NCBI RefSeq assembly: GCF_009017415.1
Contig: NC_092406.1
Span: forward strand, 5,890,001-5,954,000
Origin: Aspergillus flavus
Taxonomy: Eukaryota; Ascomycota; Eurotiomycetes; Eurotiales; Aspergillaceae
DNA length: 64,000 nt
Direction: 5' to 3'
In this document: positions 10,836-20,672 of the stretch, in pieces
How the letters are laid out: each line of letters starts with the position of its first letter
How positions within the stretch are numbered: the stretch's first letter is position 1
The notes under the pieces: model-generated
Told to the model about the DNA's origin: nothing
What the model saw: the letters and a program-made list of their open reading frames with translations, nothing else
The model's database searches: none
Position numbers and translations under genes: made by a program

Positions 10836-12779
10836 GTTCAATAGGATTGAAAGGCAGTAGCAGGGTTAAGTAGGAGTCGTGTCTATAATGCTTGCGATGG
10901 TTATATTTCTCGGATCTAAGCTTGGGGAGTGGTGAACGAGGACGAGATAAATACTACGAGACTACGAGATGCCTCAGCTTACAAGACCCGTACTCCAACC
11001 GGGAACTATGCTAGGCCCACTGGCATCAATAGCCTTAGCTTCAGCGCCGCCAGTCTCCTTAGTGCTTACATTGTACACGCAGTGTGGACCACTACTTCCT
11101 AACTATCTATGTACATATGGATGTAACTTGTCAGGTGAGTTATCATGAGGCCCATTATATTCAAGAGACTGAAGTCTCCTTTCCAGTGTCTCCACCACAC
11201 ACGTGGGGAACGATTTGCACCTGCTTAAATCAGGCCCGTACCTCGCTATATAAAATAGCGCTAGTTGAGGCTACATGGCTAGAACTTTAGGGTACTTAGG
11301 GCCCGTCCCTCTAGCCTCCGGCCCCGTCTACTAACTTAAACACAACGGCGGTTAATCAGATCACTTTTAATGCCGAAACATTCAATTTGTCATTGTACTA
11401 TGGTATGGGAAAGGAAGAAATGGTCACTGAATTGTGGTCGTGCTCTTTCCGGACTTAGAAGACCCTAAAACTGTATATAGAATGAGATAGCTGCAGAAGC
11501 TCTAAGCAGAATCAAATCCCCCGCACATATACTTTCTGGTCAGTAATTATTCTTTATCTCAAAATCCATGCCATGAAACTGTACCGAGAGTACAAATTAT
11601 TACTGTATGCCAGAGTATAAACCAATATACCGGATACAGAGTTACGGTGCCGTCGTAGCTATACTAATCACTTGGAACAAGTAAACGGAGTACTAATGTA
11701 GACGGCTGAAGTGCCGTCACGGACTACCTTGAATTTGAAATCAGAGTAACATATAATTTCAATGCTTATTATTCCTACTATCTTAATATTGTCGATGTAG
11801 AGGATGAACCATATATTAAGTCCAGAAAGTTCTGATATCCCGAACGACATAGCATAGTCTCAAATAGTTCTATCTGAAAGCATCAACACCTTTAACAGCA
11901 AGGCCCAAATGGCCATTCCCACCCCTTCATATACTCAGCGACCAACAAGCAAAATTCATGACCAAACCCCTCGCCGTATAAGCGCATCAATGCGTTGCCC
12001 AGAGTTTATTCGTCTTCGGACTCCAGTAAATTGCAATGTGCTGGACACTGCTGGTGCATTAGAGGCTAACAAATATAGTCCTTGGTACTGTTCAAGTGTA
12101 TAATCCCACTACGTAAAAAAAATACCGCTTAGTTGCGGGTTGGAAAAGAGTTCGGTTTCACTGATGTATATATTCACGTGCGGGGGACTAGATTATAGGA
12201 TCAATGGCAGGAGACGGCTAACCGCGGTACGCCTCGGGATTGGCAGAATTTTTGAACACATTTTGAGGTCGTTCATCGGATTGTGTTTTTTTTAGAGGGT
12301 CATTGGATTGGACTTGTCAACACTCAGAGTCTAATCTTAACTGGCTAGAATGAATAGACATAGATTATATTATATTATATTCAATTATTACATTCATATA
12401 ACCTGGTTTCATAGAGATAGAAGGGTGTACGGTTTTCCAGTAAAGGGCTGTTTTCGAGCTTTGAGGTCCAGGAGGCCTCACTAGCGCGGATTTCCTCAGA
12501 CCGCCTTTCTTTTAACCTTTGTCATTTCGGTATCCAAGGGTCTTTGTACAGTAGGTAGTATGGAATACCGCCAAGGATACTGATACTTTACTACTATCTA
12601 CTTTTTACAAGGAATGAGATATTGCACGAATAAAAGAAGAATGCGATAACTAGATCATGCTATGAAAAACGATCCTTTTCATCAAGGAAGCTACAATCTA
12701 TACATCAAAAACTCCTGGTGGGTACTCGAAGTCGGCTAAAAACAAAACAAAATCATCAAAAACGGCTTGTGAGTTGAGC
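10836..12779. other. Gene-free interval downstream of isocitrate lyase
   Basis: AT-rich, with stop codons dense in all frames. An imperfect hairpin at about 11697-11726 contains ACGGC/GCCGT arms. A (TATAT)n-like microsatellite lies at about 12363-12382. The right end is the 3' region of isocitrate lyase. No gene supported. Confidence 0.35.
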
Positions 12780-14642
12780 TCAGTGCTTGAACTGATCTTC
12801 CGTCACACCCTTGCCCATGGCCGCAGTGCTGCTCACACCGCCAGTGACCATCTTGAGGAGGTTATCCACATAATTGGCACCGCTCCATTTCTGGTGGGTA
12901 ACCACATCGACTCCCTGCTCCATCTCCGGCTCTTGGACCAATTCACCATAGGCACGCATGCCCTGCTTGGAGTAGGCCTTGGCGAACTGGTCGGAAATGA
13001 GGGCTGTGGTGTGCAGACCAGCCAGGGTGATGAACTGCCAGCAGTAACCCAGAGCACCCAAGCGCTTGATGTACGTCTCCTGCTCATCGCGGGGCATGGC
13101 CTTCTTCCAGTTGAACGAGGGCGACAAGTTGTAGGCAAGTCTAGAAGTTCTTCGTTAGCACCCGATATCGTAGGTATCAATTGATGCCGGTCTACTTACT
13201 TTTGCTCGGGCCACACGGCGTGAATGCCTTCAGCAAACTCCTTAGCCTGGGCGTAGTCGGGGAGCTTGCTCTCCATCCAGATAAGGTCGGCGAATGGAGC
13301 ATAAGCAAGACCACGGTTAATGGCACACTGGGTGCCACCCTGGAGCCGGTAGTAACCCTCACGGGTGCGAGGCGCATCCCAGTTGAAGTAGATGTCCTGT
13401 CCAGTGATGTTCTTGGCGATCGCGCGAGCTTCAAGGTTGCTCTTGCCCTTAGCAGCCTTCAGGTATTGATCAATGAGGGATTGCTTGTTAGAGTGGGCAC
13501 CCTTGTTGATGGCCTCAATGACGGCATCGTTGAAAAGCTTCAGGCCAGCCTGAGCAACCCACTGGTCTTCGATAGCCTGAAGCTCGTCTCCCTGCTTTCC
13601 AGCTTGTTCGGCCGCCACCATGAGATCCACGAGAGGCTGGATGTTGGGGTTGGTCGAGCCGACGATGAAGGCATGGTCACGGTGATCGATGGTAGAGGTG
13701 ATGAGAGTAGCAGCTTCGGCGTCGGTTCTGGCAATGGCAAGAAGATCGGTGCCTGGGGATAGTTAGTCGACAAGATCTTTTCTTAGTTCGCTTTTTAAAG
13801 CCACAATTAGGATAGGCACACGTACCCATGATATCTGCCTGCGCACGGATGGCGACCAAACGGTTGATGTGCTCGCTAATGGGCACAAGAACCTTTCCAG
13901 CCATGTGGCCACACTTCTTGGTACCAGGAGCTTGGTCCTCAATGTGAATACCAGCAGCACCGCGCTCAACAAACAGCTTGGTCAACTTCATAACCGCAGT
14001 CAAACCACCATGTCCAGTGTCAGCGTCAGCGATGATGGGACGCAGGTAGTCAATGTTTGCCACATTTCCGCGCTTCTCCTTGGGCGTCGTAATCCGTTCC
14101 TCACGCTGTTTCCGGTCATGGAACAGCTGGGCCATCCATAGCTGGTTTACCTTGTTTGGCACAGTGTTCTGGGACGATTAGTATGGGAGCTATTTAATCC
14201 GATGTGTTCAAATCGAGTGGAGCTTACCATGGGGTAGTCAGCAAGATCCGGAGACGGCTCATCGGTAGAGGAAGCAGTGGAAGAGCTCTGCCAGCCAGAG
14301 ACATAGACGGTGTCAAGGTACTTTGCCATTTGGGTGACCATTGTGGGTTCGAGACAGCCGTAGGTGAAGCTAGCAACTTTGTTCTAAAACAATCGGATAT
14401 TAGCTACTGTCCCGATTTGTTTCGACTTGAATACATACCTCGAAGTTGCTCTCCAGAATTTTCCAGAGCTTCTTGCTCTGGACATTCGAGGGGTACTCAA
14501 TCTTCAGGTTTCCACGCTTGGCCACAATCTGCTCTGCAGAGAAAGGGCGCTTGGTGTGTCGCCATCTGGAATCGGTCCACCAGGCCTTGACGGCCTGGAC
14601 GTCGTCCAAGTACTTCTTGTCCTCGTCCTCGAGATAACCCAT
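12780..14642 (-). CDS. acuD: Isocitrate lyase, glyoxylate cycle, 538 aa
   Basis: Cleaves isocitrate to glyoxylate and succinate in peroxisomes (glyoxysomes), allowing growth on acetate and fatty acids. Exons 14642-14439, 14383-14228, 14168-13826, 13752-13200 and 13140-12780; introns are 55-73 bases and all joins are in frame (ESNFENKVASF, DYPMNTVPNK, ADIMGTDLLA, PEQKLAYNLS). The catalytic signature KKCGH is present with C206, preceded by ADTGHGG and [10 protein letters not shown]. Length matches fungal enzymes. The C terminus is EDQFKH, which is not a canonical PTS1. An internal SKL occurs in WMESKLPDY. It starts [14 protein letters not shown] like other Aspergillus AcuD proteins. Expected control is acetate or fatty-acid induction (FacB, FarA/FarB) and glucose repression (CreA); candidate sites are listed separately. 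Confidence 0.97.
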
Positions 14643-14916
14643 GGTGTTGAAGATAATGAGGAGCTTTTAAAGGGGAATAAATATAGAGAGAAATGCAATG
14701 ATATAATACAGCAGGTACTAATGCAGTGGATATAGTCCCCTTGTCTGATCGGAATACTGATAATCAGAAAGAATGAAAATCAAGGGGGAGAGAAAGATTA
14801 AAAAGAGTCTGCTATTCAAAAGCTCTAAATGAATCACCAGGCCAAAGCCAAGGTACTTATTGAGTTGCACGCGCCATGAAAATGCGTCAGAGGGCTGACC
14901 TGTCGTCGGTAAACGC

Positions 14917-14930
14917 TCGGCTCAGCGGGA
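14917..14930. promoter_or_regulatory. Candidate FacB-type site (TCG-N8-GGA) upstream of acuD
   Basis: The plus strand reads TCGGCTCAGCGGGA, fitting the published FacB half-site pattern TCS-N8-10-SGA. It lies about 275 bases upstream of the isocitrate lyase start codon. Motif match by eye only; such patterns also occur by chance. Confidence 0.4.
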
Positions 14931-14967
14931 CAAGAAGGAATGTCACAGAACTCCGGCTTCGCGTCAA

Positions 14968-14973
14968 CCGGGG
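14968..14973. promoter_or_regulatory. Candidate CreA site (SYGGRG) upstream of acuD
   Basis: CCGGGG matches the SYGGRG consensus of the carbon catabolite repressor CreA, about 326 bases upstream of the isocitrate lyase start. It is a short motif, so weak evidence alone; the gene's known glucose repression in Aspergillus makes it plausible. Confidence 0.3.
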
Positions 14974-17191
14974 AAAAGTTACCAGGATCTTCTGCAGTCA
15001 CCATTGGACTAGGTTTACCGTAAACTAAATTCACAAGCCAATGCCGATAATCGGGCATGGTGACTGGTGCTGCGTTCGGAAGAGAGGATCGAGACTTTGG
15101 GAAGATCCTCGGTCTAATGGACCTCTGATGCATTCGCCACTATGAGTATCTGCACGCCTAATAATTCAATAACCCTAATAGGAGTGGCCCTAAAATCGCT
15201 GACCGGGCATTGAGTCATACCTGTATAGCAGATAGTACCCTTTTTCTGTAGCAATTGATCACTTTGTTCGAGATACACGGCGGAATGAATCTCAAACGTT
15301 CTGAATTACTCTAGTATAAAGAAAGTTAAAATGACGTCGGAACATGTGCTTATTCTGGATGACCGTACGTGACAATACGTACCAGACAAAAGTATATCCC
15401 ACTATCGTAATCTCTCGTATGCTACATTACAGCTATTCTGAGTCATCAGAACTCCGGGGTAAAAACCTCACCCTTTTCTTTCTTCCCCACAACCGCGCAT
15501 TAGTAACGGAGCAACAAGGATCATTTCAACGAGATTGGTCGCTGGCAGATTAGATCCGTGATACTTAACCTCCACGGATGACTTTGACATCAGTATTCTA
15601 GTCTACACTCCGCGGGTGTTGCGGAACTGACTTCCAAGTTCGATCTTGATACAGGCAATATCGGATTAGTCCCAGAGAGGCAAGAACCTCGGTAGTCAAC
15701 TTACCAATCACAAGCGCCTGTGGTCTCACTCTTGAGATGCACGAGAATAGGCCTCGGGTAAATAAGGAGCCATTATCGTTTCGTTATCGACTCGATGAGT
15801 CTCTGCTGCAGGGATAATAGCCAATATACGGTATATAAATCTTCGGACGTTGACCGAAGAGCCAGATCACTTTTATACAGGAAGCGGGAGAGAGATGAGG
15901 TGCGACTGGGCGATGATGAGGGGGTTTCTGGTAAATCCCTCGTATAGAACGAATGATATAATTTGAAACCTGAAGTGCAGGTCGATGGCGAATTCACATG
16001 CAGGAATTAATATAGAGTCCATTTGTAGATGTCTTGGAACAGTACCCAATGCACCCACCCTAAATGCATGTGTCAATGTGATTTATCTTCATGGAGAATT
16101 AAATGTATGAAGTATCTGTCCGTATTCGGCGTGATACACAGAGTACTCGAGGATGCTGCCTTATTAGAATCCCATGGAGCTTTACATCCTAGCACACGAT
16201 CTATGTACGTCTGTGTCTTCACTTAAATCCTCGTCCAAGGCTTTCTTAGCACGTTGGCAATCTGTATACTCATACTGCTGGATATGAAAGTACCTATGTA
16301 TCTAGATCATGGAGCCTATTGACATAATGAGGGACTGATACTCGATGCGTCGCATATCATTCATGGCAGTCTTTCCTTGCTACTAATATCCATCTACCTT
16401 GCTAGTAAGCGCCCAGACATACCCCACAGGGCTGAGCACCATCGCACAGACCAATAGATGATGGTCTTCCACTACGTGTCTTCTGTGGTCTGGAATATAT
16501 TCAAGCTTGCTAAGTCATAGACTTCTGGAAAAAGAACTTGTAAGGTTGAAAATCCACTCATTTTCAGCTTGATATCTTCCACAGGGTTGAGGACAGTGCC
16601 TGAATGTGTTCGTACAAGATACGGAGACAACCTGTTCTAGGATAGTATGCATGAGAATATTACGTTGAGTTTCCATGTCGGTGGACCGGTCTATGATGAA
16701 AACGCGTAATGATGCGTATCCTTCCTATGTGCGATGCTAATCCTCAAATGAGGGAAATGCTTTTGGTTACCCATGCCATGTTCGCGCATTGACTAGCCAA
16801 TGCGCCCAAACTGGGTATTTCAACACATTCGCTTTTTCTGTGGGTATCGGTCGAGCCCCAAATACTTCTATAATCGAGCTATCGCCACCTGGCACGAGAG
16901 TTTATTTGGCAAAAGGCATGAGAAGCAACCCTAAATCGTCTGGAGAGAATCGTCCACATTGCCTATGGTCGATACGATCGGACCCTAACGAAGCCGGAAA
17001 ACTAGAGGTCTCGGCGAGGAAGAACCCCAACAACGTACTACAGTGCCATAGGTGGCACGGCAAGGGGTATAAGCAGGGGAATTGAATCCTTGCTTGAAAG
17101 TGTACCTGATAAGGAAGAGGTTTAAAGCAGAACCCGAGTTTCGCGACGACGAAGGCTTTGATCGTACATAGACTTGCGTGTATGGCTGAGA

Positions 17192-18169
17192 TCATTTCAT
17201 AAGCGCATTATAATGCTCACCGAGACCGTACGTATGCCGATAGTAGGCCAACCAAATAACGCGTTTGCTCTTCTGTTCGTCATCATACTCTTGAGTATCA
17301 CCTTCGATCTTTTCGATCCTTCCGTCACCTTGTATGACGTTGATTTCCACGCCATATGCCCTAGCAATCGCTAATAGCTCCAATTGCCCACCCCACTCTG
17401 CTGTAAGCTTGATCTTGCGTGTGTATAGTTCCACGGGCTCCTCCATGAAGGGCACAAAATCATCATGGTGCTCGTTTATGAAATCGGCCGTAACAGCCCT
17501 AACTGCTCTATAGCCATCGTGCTGAGGGGAAGCTACGGTATCAATGCGGGACTGAGTCGGGTTCTCAAGGATGATTCTTTTTGGGTCAGGTTTCAATCCC
17601 AGACCCAGCATTTCCAGCTGGTAGGCAATAGCGGAGTAGAGACAGTGCCCATCGGGCTTTATCTCAACCTGCTTCAACCCCAACCGTTTAAAAACACCAT
17701 CCATGACCTCTTGTTCATCTCCACGATGATCCGTTTGTTTTGCAGCTTCTTCCGCGGCAATGGCAGACTGCGCCGCTTGCTCCGCGGCGCGACGTGCCAG
17801 ACGAGCCTTTTGGCGATTTGGTTTCTTAGGTCGTGGTGAGGAAGCGGAGGACTCTGAGGTCGCTGAAGATGTATCTGGAGAATTATCTATCGAAGGAGGA
17901 TTTTGTGAACTATCGGCATGGTCTTTCTGTGTTTTATCTTCTTCAGTTCCATTCAAACTGAGATCGTCGAGGTCGTCAACGGGCGGGGCAGGCTCGCCAT
18001 TCAACTCTGCAATCTCGGCCTGGTGTCGTTCGGAAAGCTCCCTCTGAAGTCTCTCGCATTCTTCGTTAATTCCTCGGCGGGTCTTCTTCGTGGCAGATTT
18101 CTTCTTCTGAGTGATGCGTGCTTGGAGATCTTTTTGTTCCTTGCGGTGTTTTGCTAATAACTCCTCCAT
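17192..18169 (-). CDS. OTU2: OTU-domain cysteine protease (OTUD6/Otu2-type deubiquitinase), 325 aa
   Basis: Single exon. The N-terminal third (about 1-55) is a charged coiled coil (MEELLAKHRKEQKDLQARIT...). An acidic Ser-rich linker follows, then a basic/Ala helix at about 115-145 (RQKARLARRAAEQAAQSAIA). The OTU catalytic domain is at about 155-325. Catalytic residues are visible: D173 and C176 in KPDGHCLYSA, and H319 in GEHYNALMK at the extreme C terminus. This architecture (coiled coil, then a C-terminal OTU domain) is that of yeast Otu2 and animal OTUD6, enzymes that remove ubiquitin from proteins including ribosomal subunits. Length is normal. It is divergent from the dehydrogenase at 18813. 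Secure family call; the exact substrate is not readable from sequence. Confidence 0.93.
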   Translation of the reverse strand: MEELLAKHRKEQKDLQARITQKKKSATKKTRRGINEECERLQRELSERHQAEIAELNGEPAPPVDDLDDLSLNGTEEDKTQKDHADSSQNPPSIDNSPDTSSATSESSASSPRPKKPNRQKARLARRAAEQAAQSAIAAEEAAKQTDHRGDEQEVMDGVFKRLGLKQVEIKPDGHCLYSAIAYQLEMLGLGLKPDPKRIILENPTQSRIDTVASPQHDGYRAVRAVTADFINEHHDDFVPFMEEPVELYTRKIKLTAEWGGQLELLAIARAYGVEINVIQGDGRIEKIEGDTQEYDDEQKSKRVIWLAYYRHTYGLGEHYNALMK

Positions 18170-18812
18170 TATTGTTGCGAATATAGAGCAAAAGAGAATC
18201 TATCAGTCTAATTATAAATCAAGATAAGGAAAAGAGAAAAGAATTATGAAAAGAACGCAAGCTATGAAACTGTGGAAAATGTTGCTGTTGGTATGCCATC
18301 TCAAGATCTAACAGAACTGTTACAGCCCCGCAAACCCTTTGCTGGCTGCCCTAGATGGCATCCTAAAAGGGTATAGCGCATCGGATTTTAGGAACTGGTG
18401 GTGGTTCCATGCCAACTCGGTGGTGGCCATGATCAGATATCAAGATTCAAGTCCCAGGTTCAATATAATTTCTGATAAGATGTTCTTATAGTTTCACCCA
18501 GGGATTATCATGATTTTTGATTCTCTGGGCTGGCTAAGCCTGGCGTACATCCCAAACAATGTCAAAGATCGCATGAATGTTTCTCCTTTCCCGGACGGCG
18601 TAGTACAGCCTCGGTATCTTCCGTTCAGTAATCTCGGCCGTCGGATAGCTAGGAGCTAGAGTAGTAGTTATATGGCACGAAAGTCCATCTACTCCTGGAT
18701 GTCCTTGACGTTAATCAGACTACATCCACATTAAAATTATACTGAACTCCATTCCCGTACAACACTCTGATACTTCATTAGTTGCCAATTTTTACTGTTT
18801 GGTGCTGCTATC
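18170..18812. promoter_or_regulatory. Divergent promoter region, OTU protease / short-chain dehydrogenase
   Basis: 643 bases without a coding sequence. A-rich just upstream of the OTU gene (18180-18260). No named motif recognised. Confidence 0.4.
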
Positions 18813-19786
18813 ATGGATTCCCAGAGCCTTTTCGACGTCAAGGTTAGCGATGAAACTCCGTGAAAGCACCTGGGTCCGTACTGAACGCTGTGTCTAGGGC
18901 AAAGTGGTGCTGGTCACCGGTGGAGCCAAGGGAATTGGTCGCATGATCTCTGAAGGATACGTAGCGAACGGTGCCACTGTTTACATCTCGTCTCGTGATG
19001 CCAAGGCCTGTGAGAAAGCCGTAAACGAGCTCAATGCGCTCGGCAAAGGAAAGGCTCACGCCATCCCCGCCGATTTTTACAAAGAGGAGGATGTTAAGAA
19101 ATTAGCTGAGGAGCTTGGAAAGCGTGAGAGCAGTACGTTTCTGGCTAACGCCACCCAGAGATCGCATCCGGCTGGGCTGTCGTCTTAAAACTAACTAATT
19201 TACCAACCAGAGCTGCATGTTCTTGTGAACAACTCCGGATCGAACTGGGGTGCTCCTTACGATGAATATCCTTCCTCTGCTTGGACTAGGGTTCTCACTC
19301 TGAACCTCCACCGAGTCTTCGATCTGACGAGGCTTGTTACCCCCCTGCTGGAGAAGGCAGCTACTTCGGGCGACCCAGCCCGCATCATCAACATCGGTAG
19401 CATCGATGGTCTTCGAGTCCCAGCACTTGAGACGTTTGCTTATAGTGCTAGTAAGGCCGGCTTGCATCATTTGAGCCGAGTCCTTGCAAACCACCTTGGT
19501 AGAAGAAACATCACGTACGTGTTATTGCTGATTTGGTAAAACGCCTTCTAACTGAGTTACCTACAGATCAAATTCACTGGCTTGCGGGCCCTTTGAGAGT
19601 AAGATGATGGCTGCTACCCTTGAAACATATCGGGAGCAGATCGAAGGAAATATCCCACTGGGCCGTATTGGTACCCCCCAAGATGTGGCCGGTGCTTGCT
19701 TATTCCTGAGCAGTCGCGCTGGCTCGTATGTGAATGGAGCCACTATCACACTGGATGGTGGTAGCGCTATTGCTGCCAAGCTGTAA
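18813..19786 (+). CDS. Short-chain dehydrogenase/reductase (RhlG-like 3-oxoacyl reductase type), 262 aa
   Basis: Classical SDR oxidoreductase using NAD(P)H. Exons 18813-18842, 18898-19132, 19211-19514 and 19567-19786 (introns 55, 78 and 52 bases); joins give FDVKGKVVLVTGG, KRESKLHVLVNN and RNITSNSLACGP. The Rossmann glycine motif TGGAKGIG is at residues 17-24, NNSG at 95-98, and the catalytic set S152, Y166 and K170 (YSASK). PFES and the closing TITLDGGSA are typical of fatty-acyl or polyol SDRs. A K/R-containing region after the glycine motif (SSRD) suggests NADPH preference, which is inference. Related fungal entries are usually named after RhlG. No biosynthetic cluster surrounds it, so its substrate stays unknown. 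Confidence 0.9.
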
Positions 19787-20672
19787 GATCTAGGCGAGTT
19801 GATGTAGTACATATCAAGAATATTGGTTCCACAATCCTGCGATGAGCAAGATAGCGTCCTGTTACAGAAGGTTTAACCTAAAATTCAACTTGCATATCTA
19901 TTTATGAACCTTTTCTTTTCTTTTTCTCAATCTGCACCTGCAGGATTATGTGCAATTTTCATGTAGATTAGACTTCCAGCCTGACACGTTTTTCTTAGCG
20001 GGTGCATACTAGTTTACTACTGGTATTCGTTAAGTGCTGAACCCTATTGACATCATCGAGCATCTACATCGCTCTGTGCGCATACTGTCATGACACAACA
20101 GTGTCAACTGAACGGCGCCACATATGCCATAACTGGGGGAAGATCGCGGGAAGTATCGCCAGGCTGCCCTCAACAGGGAAAAAGCATATTCATTTAGGAT
20201 CGCAAGCCATCAGCCCTTCTGATATTAGGATCGACTCACGGATGACTTCGTTTTAAGCTGAAGTGTCAGGGTGGCTGTACGGAGTGTGCAGGCTATTTGT
20301 TTTGGTCTCGAAGAAAGTACTGGCCCAGAAAATTCCCTCTTATATTGCTAGCGATCATCCACTGGGGGTCGATCTAAACCATAGCGACGGATCGCGTGGG
20401 GTTGAGGCTCGCGGCGGCTGCAATTGGCTTGGATTAATCCCTCAATCTGATACTACTTACTTAATACAATTACTTGGTGCGTTTCACGTGAGCAGTCATA
20501 TTATTTGATTTTAATATAGATCTATATGCTATTTAAACCTCAAGACCTCGAAGAATTACCCATGGCCCTGTGCTGCGCTTTTGGATGCAGCAGCTTCACC
20601 CCTAACGATTCTAGCCCCAGTGTGCCCTAAATATCGACCGTTCCAACATATGATCAATTGCTATCAGTCAAC
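19787..20672. other. Intergenic region before the Trk transporter gene
   Basis: 886 bases with 3' sequence of the dehydrogenase and the Trk promoter. No coding sequence or RNA gene recognised. A TACGGAGTG near-match to the recurrent intergenic motif lies at 20278-20286. Confidence 0.4.

Larger units (their letters stand above)
14643..17191. other. Intergenic region between isocitrate lyase and the OTU protease gene
   Basis: 2.5 kb. The left part is the acuD promoter. The longest open frames (99 codons minus at 14834-15133, 98 codons plus at 16789-17085) show no domain, signal peptide or coding-like composition. I see no RNA gene or repeat in it. Confidence 0.4.

Noticed and set aside
12774..13762. 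Plus-strand frames of 136 and 193 codons
   Set aside because: They are antisense to the isocitrate lyase exons, whose protein is unambiguous.
18537..18812. Possible secondary-metabolite cluster around the SDR and MFS genes
   Set aside because: No polyketide, peptide or terpene backbone gene and no cluster-specific regulator nearby; the genes are far apart among housekeeping genes.
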